From Janthinobacterium sp. PC23-8 (lineage in GTDB: Bacteria > Pseudomonadota > Gammaproteobacteria > Burkholderiales > Burkholderiaceae_D), in assembly GCF_002250505.1 (NCBI RefSeq), contig NZ_NJGY01000003.1:630660-694659 (forward strand): a stretch of DNA of 64,000 bases, given 5' to 3'. Position 1 is the first letter of the stretch. Each line of letters starts with the position of its first letter. Made by a program: the position numbers and the translations under genes. Positions 51,778 to 61,191 of this stretch are shown here, one piece after another. Under the pieces are notes generated by a model. It did no database searches and was not told the origin of the DNA. It worked only from the letters and a program-made list of their open reading frames with translations.

Positions 51778-52887
51778 ATGGGCCGTGTTCCAACGAGAAA
51801 CAAAAATCTGCCTACTGGCATGCGAGCCAGGCATCGAGGCCAGAAAACCTATTATTTCCTGGATACGGGCAAGCGGCCGCGCAGCGAGATATCGCTGGGT
51901 TCGGACTATGTCGAGGCCGTTCGCAAGTGGGCCGAACTGACAGCGAGCTCGATTCCTTCAGCGATCCGCCCGACGTTCCGCATGGTGGCCGAGCGCTATA
52001 TCCGGGAAGTCATGCGTAAAAAAGGGACCGGCACGCAGCGCAAGAACATGAATGAGCTCGCGCACCTGTATCAGTTCTTTGATGACAGACAGGAGCCGAT
52101 GGACTCAATTCAGCCGGTGATGGTCCAGCAGTACCTGGCGTGGAGGTCGGCCAGCATCGCCGAAGAGCGCCGGAAAAAGAACGCCAGCCTGGAGGCGCGC
52201 GGCAAACCGGTGCCCGAATGGACTGGAAAAGAAGGGGAGGTGGCAGCCAATCGCGACAAGGCACTGCTGTCGCATATCTGGAATTTTGCACGCGGCGCCG
52301 GCCTGACCAATCTGGCCAACCCATGCGCCGGCATCAAGGGCTTCAAGGAAGATGGGCGCGATGTATACGTCGACAACGCCGTGTTCGCCGCTGTGTATGC
52401 GGCTGCGTCGCCCGGTCTGCGTGATGCGCTCGACCTGGCCTATCTCACCGGACAGCGGCCGGCGGATATGCTGAAAATCACGCGCGCCAACCTGAAAGAC
52501 GGGGCGATTGAAATTAGCCAGAATAAAACCCGGAAGAAACTACGGATCGAGATTGTCGGCGAGCTGGCCACTTTGTTGGCGCGCATCGACAAGCGCCCAG
52601 CCGTCGGCATAGGGCTGATCAACAACAACGATGGCCAGCGCATGACGACATACATGCTGCGCTACGCCTTTGAAGCTGCGCGTGAAAAGGCCGCTGGCGA
52701 GCACCCGGAAATTGAGAAGGACATCAGGAATTTCCAGTTCCGGGATCTGCGCGCCAAGGCGGCTACGGACGTGGATGACATCAGCGGAATTGCGGTGGCT
52801 CAAGCACAGCTGGGACACACCACGACGGCCATGACAGCGCGTTATGTGCGCCACCGGCGCGGCAAGCTCGTCAAGCCGACGAAATAG
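51778..52887 (+). CDS. int: Integrase (tyrosine recombinase) of prophage 2
   Basis: 369 residues from ATG 51778. Arm-binding N-terminus, core-binding domain (about 75-165) and catalytic domain with YLTGQRPADML (first Arg), FRDLRAKAATD (box II Arg; the usual His is Asp or absent) and LGHTTTAMTARYVRHR (His and the nucleophile Tyr). The gene ends 85 bases before attR and is followed by two arm-type repeats, which marks it as the enzyme responsible for integration at tRNA-Leu. Confidence 0.9.
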   Translation: MGRVPTRNKNLPTGMRARHRGQKTYYFLDTGKRPRSEISLGSDYVEAVRKWAELTASSIPSAIRPTFRMVAERYIREVMRKKGTGTQRKNMNELAHLYQFFDDRQEPMDSIQPVMVQQYLAWRSASIAEERRKKNASLEARGKPVPEWTGKEGEVAANRDKALLSHIWNFARGAGLTNLANPCAGIKGFKEDGRDVYVDNAVFAAVYAAASPGLRDALDLAYLTGQRPADMLKITRANLKDGAIEISQNKTRKKLRIEIVGELATLLARIDKRPAVGIGLINNNDGQRMTTYMLRYAFEAAREKAAGEHPEIEKDIRNFQFRDLRAKAATDVDDISGIAVAQAQLGHTTTAMTARYVRHRRGKLVKPTK

Positions 52888-52899
52888 CTACAGAAGACT

Positions 52900-52929
52900 T
52901 TTTGCGGAACAGAGCCAGTTTTGCGGAAC
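52900..52929 (+). promoter_or_regulatory. Probable integrase arm-type sites, right pair
   Basis: TTTTGCGGAAC at 52900-52910 and 52919-52929, 19 bases apart, between int and attR; two more copies stand inside attL. Confidence 0.65.
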
Positions 52930-52972
52930 TGGCCGATGCTTGGAAATAGTGATTACTATCTCTGTGAGTGTG

Positions 52973-53037
52973 ATAAGCGCTGGTGCCCGGAGCCGGAATT
53001 GAACCGGCACGCCCTTACAGGCGGGAGATTTTAAGTC
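52973..53037 (-). repeat. attR: attR: 65-bp direct repeat inside tRNA-Leu(UAA)
   Basis: Matches attL at 64 of 65 positions. Here the phage-borne 3' half joins the chromosomal 5' half and restores the tRNA gene. Confidence 0.92.
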
Positions 53038-53067
53038 TCCAGTGTCTACCAGTTTCACCATCCGGGC
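52981..53067 (-). tRNA. tRNA-Leu (anticodon UAA), rebuilt by the prophage
   Basis: Class II tRNA of 87 bases including the encoded CCA. Acceptor stem GCCCGGA/TCCGGGC, anticodon stem GGAGA/TCTCC with loop CTTAAAA (anticodon TAA), long variable arm and T-loop TTCAATT. The displaced original 3' half at attL has TTCGATT, so the prophage changed one T-loop base. Confidence 0.93.
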
Positions 53068-53366
53068 AGCGCGGCGAGATTCTAGCACAAATAATGCCTG
53101 TTACACCATTGGTCACGGCAGAGGCTGTCTTCAAACGGTCACAGGCGATTATCTTTCTTATTGTGTTTAAGGCATGTAAAGTTTCATACTGGAACTATCG
53201 TGCTACACTTCGGGCACGGTTTCAACCTTCGGTCCCCCGCCATTGTCTCGCCGTTCGCCGGCAGTGTCCGGCATGGCTTTTTCCTGTCATATCGATTGGG
53301 AAACATTTATATCTCATCGTAATCATGCAGGAATCAATCTCGATTTTGTGTTTCAGGATGGCCGCC

Positions 53367-53798
53367 ATGCGCAGACAAGCACTGTCGAGCCTGTTGCTGG
53401 CGCTGGCCTGCAGCCAGGCGAGCTGGGCGCTTGGCGGCGAGATGGTCGTCATCGTTTCTGCACGCAATGCGACCGAGGCCTTGCGCGCCGACCAGGTCGC
53501 CGATATCTTTCTGGGCCAGAGCAGGCGGTTTCCGGATGGCGCACCGGCCAGCGCCGTCGACCAGCCGATCGGCGCTGCGCAGCGCGATGTGTTCTATCTG
53601 AAAGTGGCGGCCAAGTCGCCGGCATTGCTGAAGAGCTACTGGACCAAGATGATTTTCACCGGGCGCGGCCAGCCGCCAAGGGAAGTACCTGACAGCGCTA
53701 GCGTGCGCAAGCTGGTCGCCGGCAATCCCGGCCTGATTGGCTATATCGACCGCAAGGCCCTGAACGCCAGCGTCAAGCCGGTGCTGGTGGTGCGCTGA
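53367..53798 (+). CDS. Small periplasmic phosphate-binding (PstS-like) protein
   Basis: 143 residues with a signal peptide (RRQALSSLLLALACSQASWA). The rest (EMVVIVSARNATEALRADQVADIFLGQSRRFPDG, YWTKMIFTGRGQPP, VAGNPGLIGYIDR) is like single-lobe PstS-type substrate-binding proteins. I choose ATG 53367 because AGGA lies eight bases upstream. The stop overlaps the diguanylate cyclase start (TGATG), so it may sense a ligand for that enzyme. The 300 bases between it and the tRNA hold no gene; the tRNA promoter -10 (TAGAAT, - strand) is at 53079-53084. Confidence 0.65.
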   Translation: MRRQALSSLLLALACSQASWALGGEMVVIVSARNATEALRADQVADIFLGQSRRFPDGAPASAVDQPIGAAQRDVFYLKVAAKSPALLKSYWTKMIFTGRGQPPREVPDSASVRKLVAGNPGLIGYIDRKALNASVKPVLVVR

Positions 53799-55687
53799 TG
53801 GCCTTGCGGAAAAAGACGACGGACACGATCGCGCCACGCGCCGCGGCGCGCCGCATCGGCAAGCTGCTGCGCCGCAGTACCGACACGCATTTTTCGCTGC
53901 CGCTGTTCGTGCTGTTGCTGCTGGTGGCCATCTGGGGCAGCACCTTGCGCATCATCAGCGCCGAGCAGGTGAGCGCTCAAAACGCGATGCGCGACTCGGT
54001 GCGTGAATTGATGGACACCTACGAGGCGCAGGTGGCGCGCAATATCGGCGCCATCGAGCAGACCCTGAAGGTGGCGGCGTATGCCGTCAGCCTCAAGGGC
54101 GCCGACGGCGCATTGCCCGAACTGAAACGCCAGGATCTGTTGCCGCCGTCCATGATCTTTACGGTGGCGATTGCCGACCGCAGCGGGCGCGTGATCGCCA
54201 GCAGCCCCGCAGCGGCGCCCCTTTCGATTGCAGCCCAGGATTATTTCCAGCGCCATGCCGCGCGCTGCGGCGCCATCACCGATGTCAGCGCGCCGCTGCC
54301 CGAGCGCACCGGGGGCGCACCGCTGCTCCATTTTACGCGGCGCCTGGAAGATGCCGGCGGCCATTTCGACGGCATCGTGATGGTGCAGGTGGACCCCGCC
54401 TATTTCACCAGTGGCTACGAGCGCACGCGCCAGGGCGAGCATGGCTTGCTGGCCATCTATGGCGCCGACGGGCGGGCACGGGCCTTGCGCGTGGGCGCCC
54501 GCGAAGGCTGGCGGGGCAGCGCGCCGTCGCTGGCCCGCTTGCGCGCGCAGCCGGCCTGGGATGGCGTGGAGCGCGAAATCATGGTGCAGCCATTGCTGGG
54601 CGGCGGTTTGAGCGTGGTGGTGGGCCTGGCGCGCGATGAGCAAATGGCGCAATTCATGCAGCACCGGCAAGCCAACGTGGCGCTGGCCGCAGTGGCCAGC
54701 GCCGTGCTGATCCTGTTTGCGACGATGGCCTGGAGCTGGTTATGGCAGCGTGCCAAGGCGCAGCGCCTGATGCGGCGCGCGCAGGAAACTTATGCCGCCG
54801 CCGCCGAGGCCAATCTCGACGCCTTTTTCATGCTGCACTGCCTGCGCGACAAGCATGGCGTGCTGGTCGATTTCCTGGTCACCACCGTCAACAGCCGCGC
54901 CGAGGCGATGACGGGCAAGAGCAAGCTGGAGATGCAGGGCGCGAGCCTGTCGAAGTTGTTGCCGCTGAGCCGAGAGAACGGGCTGTTCGACAAGCTCAGG
55001 CACGCGGCCGAAGAGCGCGCCGTGCACGAGGAAGAGTGGCAAAACGACCGCGTCGAGGCAAAGGTCCGGTGGCTGCATCTGCAACTGGTCGGCGTGGAAG
55101 ACGGCGTGGTGGCGATCGCGCGCGACATCAGTGACCGCAAGCAGGCCGAAGCGCGCATTTTGACCCTGGCCATGTACGATGGGCTGACGGGTTTGCCCAA
55201 CCGTAGCCTGACCATGCAGCGCCTGGAAGCGGCGGTGAACCAGGCGCGTGACGGCGGCAGCACGCCGCTGGTCTGTTTTATCGACCTCGACGGCTTCAAG
55301 CAGGTCAACGATGGCCTGGGCCACCAGGCCGGTGACGAATTGCTCAAAATCACGGCCAAGCGCATGCGGCAATGCGTGCGCCAGCACGATACGGTAGGCC
55401 GCCTCGGTGGCGACGAATTCGTCCTGATCCTGCCATGGAACAGGGATGAGCTGGCCGCCGCCCACGCTCTGCTGCAACAGATCCTGGCCGCCGTCACGCA
55501 GCCGCTGCTGCTCGCTGGCCAGCAAGTGCGGATCAGCTGCAGCATCGGCGTGGCTCTGTATGCGCATGAGGGCGACAGCGCCGACAAGCTCCTGATGAAT
55601 GCCGACGCGGCCATGTACCGCGCCAAATCGGCGGGCAAGAATAATTTCCAGTTCTTTGACGCCGGCATGAACCATGGCGGCGACTGA
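53798..55687 (+). CDS. Membrane diguanylate cyclase with periplasmic sensor and PAS domain
   Basis: 629 residues: membrane segment near 33-52, periplasmic dCache-like sensor (about 55-285), second membrane segment (about 290-312), PAS-like domain (about 330-450) and GGDEF domain (about 460-620). The active site is RLGGDEFVLI, intact, with FIDLDGFKQVND metal-binding Asp. It makes cyclic di-GMP. Coupled to the upstream periplasmic protein. Confidence 0.9.
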   Translation: MALRKKTTDTIAPRAAARRIGKLLRRSTDTHFSLPLFVLLLLVAIWGSTLRIISAEQVSAQNAMRDSVRELMDTYEAQVARNIGAIEQTLKVAAYAVSLKGADGALPELKRQDLLPPSMIFTVAIADRSGRVIASSPAAAPLSIAAQDYFQRHAARCGAITDVSAPLPERTGGAPLLHFTRRLEDAGGHFDGIVMVQVDPAYFTSGYERTRQGEHGLLAIYGADGRARALRVGAREGWRGSAPSLARLRAQPAWDGVEREIMVQPLLGGGLSVVVGLARDEQMAQFMQHRQANVALAAVASAVLILFATMAWSWLWQRAKAQRLMRRAQETYAAAAEANLDAFFMLHCLRDKHGVLVDFLVTTVNSRAEAMTGKSKLEMQGASLSKLLPLSRENGLFDKLRHAAEERAVHEEEWQNDRVEAKVRWLHLQLVGVEDGVVAIARDISDRKQAEARILTLAMYDGLTGLPNRSLTMQRLEAAVNQARDGGSTPLVCFIDLDGFKQVNDGLGHQAGDELLKITAKRMRQCVRQHDTVGRLGGDEFVLILPWNRDELAAAHALLQQILAAVTQPLLLAGQQVRISCSIGVALYAHEGDSADKLLMNADAAMYRAKSAGKNNFQFFDAGMNHGGD

Positions 55688-55874
55688 CCGCGCCTGCCCG
55701 AAGGCAAGCGCATGAAATCCTGTTTGCGCATGATCAACGTCAGCTAAGCGGACTCGGCTACATTGAGTGACTTGGCGATAATTGCCTTGCAGCATCTCAG
55801 GAGCTGGCATGGGAAAAGACACTGGCGAAGGCGATAAATTCACGACTGCGGGCACGCGTTCACCGTTGGATTTG

Positions 55875-57878
55875 TCAAGCATCCTGTGCTGAGACATAAC
55901 GCATGGCCAGACAGGTGATGTCGTCTGACTGCGGCGCGCCGGCAGCAAATGTCTGCACACAGGCAACCAATTCCGTGAGCAGCGGCTCGGTTTTCAGCGT
56001 CGCAGATTGCACGAGCTGCTCTGCCAATCGTTGCTCACCGAAGGCTTGATCGAACGGATTGAACGCTTCAGTGATGCCATCCGTGTAGAGGAGCAAGGTG
56101 GTGTCTGGTGCCAGAAACACGGTTTTTTCGGCGTAGACGATGTCTTCCATTACCCCTAGTGCCATGCCGCCGGTACCCTCCAGGGTAGTGACGGTGGCGT
56201 TGGAATGGATCAGGAACGGCAAGGTGTGGCCGCCGTTGGCGTAGACCAGTTGGCCGGAACGGGTATCGAGAATGCCGTAGAAGAGAGTGATGAACATGTT
56301 TTGCTCATTTTCCTGCACCAGCAGATTGTTGGCTCGCGCCAGACATTCGCCCGGGCCGCTTGCAGCGGCAGCAATCGCGCGCAGCAGCGTGCGTGAGACG
56401 GCCATGAACAGCGCTGCCGGCACGCCTTTTCCCGAGACGTCAGCAATGACTACGCCGATACGGGTCTCGCTGAGCCAGAAATAGTCATAGAAATCACCAC
56501 CTACTTCCATCGCGGCAATCATGAGCCCGAACATCTGCAGTTCGGCACGTACCGGAAAAATCTTGGGCACGATGGACTGCTGCATGCGCCGCGCCACATC
56601 CAGTTCCTGCTGAATCGAGACCAGTTGCGTGTGAGCGTTGAAGGCAGCGCGGATGCTATGAAACCAGGGCAGCCATGCGGTCGGCACTACCGGCATTGGC
56701 TGCCCGGGGCCACTGCTTTCCAGCTGGATGTAACGCACCAGTTTTTGCGCTGGCAGCACCGCATCCAGATAGGTGAGCCGGTTGGCGACCACCAGCATGA
56801 CCGTCAGTCCGATCACCAGCAGCAAGACAATGAGCACGCCAGTTTCCAGCGACAACATGATCAGTTCGTGCTGTGGCACCAGCAGTACCAACTGGAAGGG
56901 CGCATTGCTTATGCCGATTGTTTCCATGTAGTAGCCGTGCGCCAGCACCAGGTGGCCGCGCGATGCCAGTAGCGTGGCCGGCAGATCGCGTGCAATGGCT
57001 GGCGGGAAAGCCGTTTCGCGTGGCAGTATCTGTGGCGCCTGTGGCTGCACCAGGCTGGGGTGTGCCAGCAGTTGTCCGTGCGTATTGATGATGAACAGTG
57101 TGCCGGCGTTGGCGCGCCAGTTGCGGACGAAGGTATTGAGCCGCTCCAGCGTGACGTCGACCGCCACTACGCCTTGAAACTGGCCATTGTCGAACACCCC
57201 GGCCGAGGCCGTCACCATTGCTCCTTGACCTGCATCGTCGAGGTAGGCGGAGGTCCAGGCGACAGGTTGCGCCTCGTCGCGCGCATGTCTGACATCGCGG
57301 AAAAATGCTTTCTGCATCAGCGAATCGGCATAAAAATACTTCTTCGAGCTGACCCAGGGATAAAGATTGATGAAGCGTAGTTGCGAAATGTAGTACACCC
57401 ACGCCGCTTCCTGCACCCTGTTGCCGATGCTGCGGAAGCTGTCGTTGAGGCTCAGCGCCATTTCCAGATCGCGTCTGAGCGCTGGCGTGAGCGGGCCTGG
57501 AACACCGGTAAGATTGCCGATGTCGCTGGTGCGCCAGGGCGGCGGCGGCGTATCGAGGCAGATGCCGGCATGCTCCCGGCAGTCCTGCAAGGCCTGCAGC
57601 AATGGCGACGGGGCGGGGGCTTGCGGGTGCAGGCGATACCATGTCTGGGCATGTTGACGCATGGTGTTGACACCGTCGGCGCTGCTTTTCATGATGGCAT
57701 CGAGTGCACTTGCCTGTTCCTGCATTTGTCCGGCCAGTGTCGCGGAATGGGCGCTGAGGGTGTACTCAAAGCGCCGATAAACCAGTACGCAGGCGATAAG
57801 CACCACGCCGATGAAGGTGGCGCGCATGACCCAGTTGTAACGTGCAAACAACGTCGCACTCAGATCGCTCATTGCCAT
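55875..57878 (-). CDS. SpoIIE/RsbU-type protein phosphatase with periplasmic sensor
   Basis: 667 residues from ATG 57878 (ATG 57872 also possible). Membrane segment near 14-36, periplasmic dCache-like domain, second membrane segment (about 335-365) and a C-terminal PP2C/SpoIIE domain (about 430-665) with EVGGDFYDYF, ADVSGKGVPAALFM, ANGGHTLPFL, YTDGITEAFN and SDDITCL, so all metal-binding Asp motifs are present. It would dephosphorylate a STAS anti-anti-sigma protein such as the one at 58942, starting partner switching. Confidence 0.88.
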   Translation of the reverse strand: MAMSDLSATLFARYNWVMRATFIGVVLIACVLVYRRFEYTLSAHSATLAGQMQEQASALDAIMKSSADGVNTMRQHAQTWYRLHPQAPAPSPLLQALQDCREHAGICLDTPPPPWRTSDIGNLTGVPGPLTPALRRDLEMALSLNDSFRSIGNRVQEAAWVYYISQLRFINLYPWVSSKKYFYADSLMQKAFFRDVRHARDEAQPVAWTSAYLDDAGQGAMVTASAGVFDNGQFQGVVAVDVTLERLNTFVRNWRANAGTLFIINTHGQLLAHPSLVQPQAPQILPRETAFPPAIARDLPATLLASRGHLVLAHGYYMETIGISNAPFQLVLLVPQHELIMLSLETGVLIVLLLVIGLTVMLVVANRLTYLDAVLPAQKLVRYIQLESSGPGQPMPVVPTAWLPWFHSIRAAFNAHTQLVSIQQELDVARRMQQSIVPKIFPVRAELQMFGLMIAAMEVGGDFYDYFWLSETRIGVVIADVSGKGVPAALFMAVSRTLLRAIAAAASGPGECLARANNLLVQENEQNMFITLFYGILDTRSGQLVYANGGHTLPFLIHSNATVTTLEGTGGMALGVMEDIVYAEKTVFLAPDTTLLLYTDGITEAFNPFDQAFGEQRLAEQLVQSATLKTEPLLTELVACVQTFAAGAPQSDDITCLAMRYVSAQDA

Positions 57879-58474
57879 AGTTTCGTCATCGTGGCAGCGC
57901 TGTTGGCACGGGAGCCCGGGCACGCAACAGCATCAGCGCTGCTGGATTGAAACAGGCGGCAGCGCAGATCTCCCGTCCCGCAGGCAGTTTGCGACTGAAG
58001 CCGACATGGCCGGTCACCGTATGCCTGCGTCCTTGGCGCACAAGCGCATCGGCGTGTACTTGATGCGGGTGCACAATCGCAGGTTGAATCGTGCAGACTC
58101 ACAGGTTGGCCACATCATGGCCGCAAATACGGGCTGGTCCATCGGTATTGTTTTTCGGCATCAAGTCCACAACGTGGTGCATGTTGCCGGCGTTCGAAAT
58201 TGGCGATATCAAGTTCAATCCCATGCGCGTTTCAGTGATGATCGGGCGTCGGCGCGCCAGGCCTGCTGGTTTGCCTGCGGCACAGGGCGTCTGATGATCC
58301 TGGTTAATTTCCAGTCACACAATAGCTGAACCGGACACGCTGGTCTGTCGCCATAAATGGCGACAGACCAGCTGCCGCAGGACGCTGTCGCCAGCTGCAG
58401 TCTGTGGCACTATGAACGCACTCATGAGCAGCTTGCGCCACAGAGAGTGAAGCATTTCCAATAAGGAAGATCCG
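57879..58474. other. Intergenic region between divergent phosphatase and RsbW-like genes
   Basis: About 600 bases without a convincing gene; a 107-codon frame at 58006-58329 lacks a ribosome binding site and normal composition. It holds the promoters of both divergent units, the 32-bp palindrome at 58340-58371 and a half-site (TGTCGCCA) at 58386-58393. Confidence 0.6.
58340..58371. promoter_or_regulatory. Perfect palindrome upstream of the RsbW-like/STAS operon
   Basis: Two 15-base arms around AA, with the core TGTCGCCAT-AA-ATGGCGACA at 58346-58365. The same core with one change lies at 61958-61977. Likely operator of a dimeric regulator, possibly the NarL-type regulator encoded at 61192-61869. 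Confidence 0.7.
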
Positions 58475-58897
58475 ATGTCCGGAGTCGCAGAACTGTTGAT
58501 CGTATTGCGTAACGAGATCACGCAAATCGATACCATGGCAGAAGCCGTGGATGACTTTTGTACCCAAAATGGTCTGCCCGCCAAGGCTGCGTTCAACCTC
58601 AATCTGGTACTCGAAGAGGTGGTCGTCAATGTGATCAACTACGCTTTTCCCGGCGGCGCAAGCGAGCCAATCTACGTGCGGATCAGACTGGAGGACGCCA
58701 TCATCAGCGCCGAAGTGCGCGATACCGGTGTCGCCTTCGACCCGCTGGTCGCCGGCCCCCCCGATATGGCGCTGGATCTGGAAAAGCGTGTCGTCGGCGG
58801 GCTCGGGGTCCATTTTCTCAAGACCCTGATGGACGATGTCTCGTATCGTCGCCACGAGGGTCAAAATTATTTGCGTTTCAGCAAGCAGCTGTTTTGA
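58475..58897 (+). CDS. RsbW-like serine kinase / anti-sigma factor (HATPase)
   Basis: 140 residues of one GHKL ATPase domain: NLVLEEVVVNVINYAF (N-box), RDTGVAFDP (G1) and GGLGVHFLKTLMDDV (G2-like). It is of the stand-alone RsbW/SpoIIAB type that phosphorylates STAS proteins and may bind a sigma factor. It starts after AATAAGGAAG and forms an operon with the STAS gene. The cognate sigma factor is not in the window. Confidence 0.85.
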   Translation: MSGVAELLIVLRNEITQIDTMAEAVDDFCTQNGLPAKAAFNLNLVLEEVVVNVINYAFPGGASEPIYVRIRLEDAIISAEVRDTGVAFDPLVAGPPDMALDLEKRVVGGLGVHFLKTLMDDVSYRRHEGQNYLRFSKQLF

Positions 58898-58941
58898 ATC
58901 TTGCTTTTTCTGCCGTGCGTACACAACCTGGTTTTCATTCC

Positions 58942-59277
58942 ATGAACATGACTTGCGAAACACTTGGAGATGCGCTGCTGATCGCTCTCGAAGGAAAATT
59001 GAACAGCGTGAATGCGCCACAGACCGAGGCTGACATGCTGGCGCAGATCACGCGCGGCGCGCATCAGGTTTTACTTGACCTGACGGCGCTCGATTACATT
59101 TCCAGCGCCGGCCTGCGGGTGTTGCTGATCGTCGCCAAGCGGCTCAAGCAATGCGGCGGCCTGCTGGTGTTATGCGGCTTGCAGAGCCAGATCCGCGAAG
59201 TGCTCGACATCAGCGGTTTCCTTGCTATCCTGACCGTCGCCGATACCCGTGAACAAGGCTTGCGGCATTTTTCCTAG
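58942..59277 (+). CDS. STAS-domain anti-anti-sigma factor
   Basis: 111 residues. LLDLTALDYISSAGLRVLLIVAKRL contains the Ser-Ser-Ala-Gly phosphorylation site of SpoIIAA/RsbV proteins. In the unphosphorylated state it would trap the upstream kinase; the SpoIIE-type phosphatase would reactivate it. Confidence 0.88.
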   Translation: MNMTCETLGDALLIALEGKLNSVNAPQTEADMLAQITRGAHQVLLDLTALDYISSAGLRVLLIVAKRLKQCGGLLVLCGLQSQIREVLDISGFLAILTVADTREQGLRHFS

Positions 59278-59280
59278 GCG

Positions 59281-61188
59281 TCAATTCAATTTGCTTGTGC
59301 TGCGCTTGTGCACAATCGGCAATGTCAGTGTCATGCGCGTGCCGTGTTGATCAGAGTGCCACGTCACTGTCGTGCCGATCGAAGCGGCGCGGCGTAGCTG
59401 GTTGTTCAAGCCTTTGCCTTTTGTCTGGAGACCTTTTTCTACTGAAAAACCACAACCGTTGTCACTGATCACGACCAGCACATTGTCGCCGTCGCGCAGG
59501 GTGGTCATACGTATTTCGGTGGCCTGGGCATGCTTGATGATGTTGCTGAAGGCTTCCTGGAAAATACGCAGGATGTGCAGGGTGTTACGTGGGTCGAGCC
59601 ACTCCAGCGGCGGCACATCGGTGACTTCCCAGCGCAGTTTGATGCCAGCCTCTTCCAGCCGCGGTGCAAGACGAAAGCGCAGGGTTGCCATCAGCAGCAA
59701 GAGATCTGCCTGAACAGATTCCATCGAATCGATAGTCAATTTCAGGTCGTCAATGCAGTCTTTCAGTATGTCGGCCACCATGGATGCATTTGCCTTGCCC
59801 TCTTTGACCGCCAGCAGTGCCGTTATCAGGGAGGAGCCCATGCCGTCATGCATATCCTGCATCAGCCGGGCTCGTTCGTCATCGAGGACCTGGCGCTGGG
59901 CGCTGGTGCGCAGGCGCTGGTGATACTCATCCAACTCCGCCTCTTGCGATAGCAGGCGCTTCTGCAAGCGTGTATTGAATTGCACAACGTTTTCATTGGC
60001 CACGATATAGCGCAGGAAAATGATATACATGAAGACCAGGAAGGCGCTCACATTGCTGTAAGGACCGAGATACAGACTTTCGATACTCACGTGATAATTT
60101 TGCAGCAGCCAGTCGTAGCAGCCCAGCGGAATGCCCAGCATGGCCCAGGAACTGAGCACCAGGCCATCGTGTGACCGGCTGCGCCAGGATTGAACAAAGC
60201 CGTTGATGGCCACGGTTGAACCGGTGATGATCAACAGCAGATAGGCCAGTGGCGACAGGCTGTTGGTCATAATCCAGCTTGCCAGCGGCGGGGCGGTAGC
60301 GATGGCGACGACGACAATGATGCCGCTGATCAGATAGTTCCATCGCAGCTTGGGACGACTGTGCAGATGATTGAGGAAGAAATGCGTCACCAGCACCATC
60401 CAGAACACCGAATTGATGGTGATCCAGGTGAACCAGTTATCGGGGATGGGCAGTCTGTCTTCGCCTACGTAGTAATGCAAGGAGCGCAGGAAGGCGGCGG
60501 CCGAGATGAAAAACAGCAGCATATAAATATAATGACTGCGCAGCCGGTACCACACCATCAACGCGAACAGACCTACCGCCAAAAAGGCGGCACTGCTGGC
60601 ATATGGTAGCTGCACCTGCAAAAGGTAGCGCAGCCGATAGCGCCAGCCTATTGCTTCATCCCCGCCAAACCACACGGAGGAAATGCCGCCGCCGACGTTG
60701 CGCGCCCGGTCGATGCGCACGTAAATTTCGCGCGGCAGGCGGGTATCGGCCGTTTCATGCAAGGCAATCCAGGCGGGAATGTTCCAGCCATTCCAGAGCC
60801 GGCTGGCATGGGCCTGGTACAGCAGCAGTGCATCTGCATAGATGGACACTTGTCCGCTGGTTTGCAGGCGCGGCAGGTAAAGGTAGTGCAGATCTGCGGT
60901 AGCGATCATGGGCGCCAGCTTGATCCGGTACCAGACTACCTCGGTGGCAGGCAAGGATGCATCATGTCTGACGCTTGGCAGCAGTTCGCGCGGCAAGGTA
61001 TGCGGCAGTTGCACATGTATCCAGGGACCGGGCAGGGTGGCAGGGTCGAAGCTGGCTGGCGGCAGCGCATGCCCCTGTCCCGGGATGACCTGCATGTCCG
61101 CTTCTGTGATATGCATCGGCGCTTCGGCGCGTGCCTGTGGTAACCACAAAACATGGCAAAAAAAAATGAAGAAAAACAGTTTCGCCAT
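59281..61188 (-). CDS. Membrane sensor histidine kinase (7TM-DISM, HisKA_3 type)
   Basis: 635 residues: signal peptide, periplasmic 7TMR-DISM-type beta domain (about 30-180), seven membrane segments (about 195-395), HisKA_3 dimerisation domain with RARLMQDMHDGMGSSL (phospho-His) and C-terminal ATPase (FQEAFSNIIKHAQA N-box, SDNGCGF G1, KGKGLNNQ). It phosphorylates NarL-type regulators. It starts three bases after the regulator gene stop, in the same operon. Confidence 0.9.
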   Translation of the reverse strand: MAKLFFFIFFCHVLWLPQARAEAPMHITEADMQVIPGQGHALPPASFDPATLPGPWIHVQLPHTLPRELLPSVRHDASLPATEVVWYRIKLAPMIATADLHYLYLPRLQTSGQVSIYADALLLYQAHASRLWNGWNIPAWIALHETADTRLPREIYVRIDRARNVGGGISSVWFGGDEAIGWRYRLRYLLQVQLPYASSAAFLAVGLFALMVWYRLRSHYIYMLLFFISAAAFLRSLHYYVGEDRLPIPDNWFTWITINSVFWMVLVTHFFLNHLHSRPKLRWNYLISGIIVVVAIATAPPLASWIMTNSLSPLAYLLLIITGSTVAINGFVQSWRSRSHDGLVLSSWAMLGIPLGCYDWLLQNYHVSIESLYLGPYSNVSAFLVFMYIIFLRYIVANENVVQFNTRLQKRLLSQEAELDEYHQRLRTSAQRQVLDDERARLMQDMHDGMGSSLITALLAVKEGKANASMVADILKDCIDDLKLTIDSMESVQADLLLLMATLRFRLAPRLEEAGIKLRWEVTDVPPLEWLDPRNTLHILRIFQEAFSNIIKHAQATEIRMTTLRDGDNVLVVISDNGCGFSVEKGLQTKGKGLNNQLRRAASIGTTVTWHSDQHGTRMTLTLPIVHKRSTSKLN

Positions 61189-61191
61189 GTG

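Larger units (their letters stand above)
16908..53037. mobile_element. Prophage 2, complete P22-like podovirus prophage carrying a DGR
   Basis: Bounded by a 65-bp direct repeat (attL/attR) made of the 3' part of a tRNA-Leu gene, with integrase next to attR and four short integrase arm-type repeats inside the two ends. It contains a full P22-type head and short-tail module, tailspike, lysis cassette, replication genes, repressor/Cro switch, antiterminator, a DGR and two DNA methyltransferases. Length repeat to repeat is 36065 bases. No structural gene is visibly broken, so it may be inducible. Confidence 0.95.

Noticed and set aside
52983..53798. 271-codon frame starting inside the tRNA gene and ending with the PstS-like protein
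   Set aside because: The first ~128 codons cross the tRNA and an AT-rich intergenic region; the signal peptide and AGGA place the start at 53367.
58006..58329. 107-codon frame between phosphatase and RsbW-like genes
   Set aside because: No ribosome binding site, rare residue composition, and it overlaps the likely promoter region.
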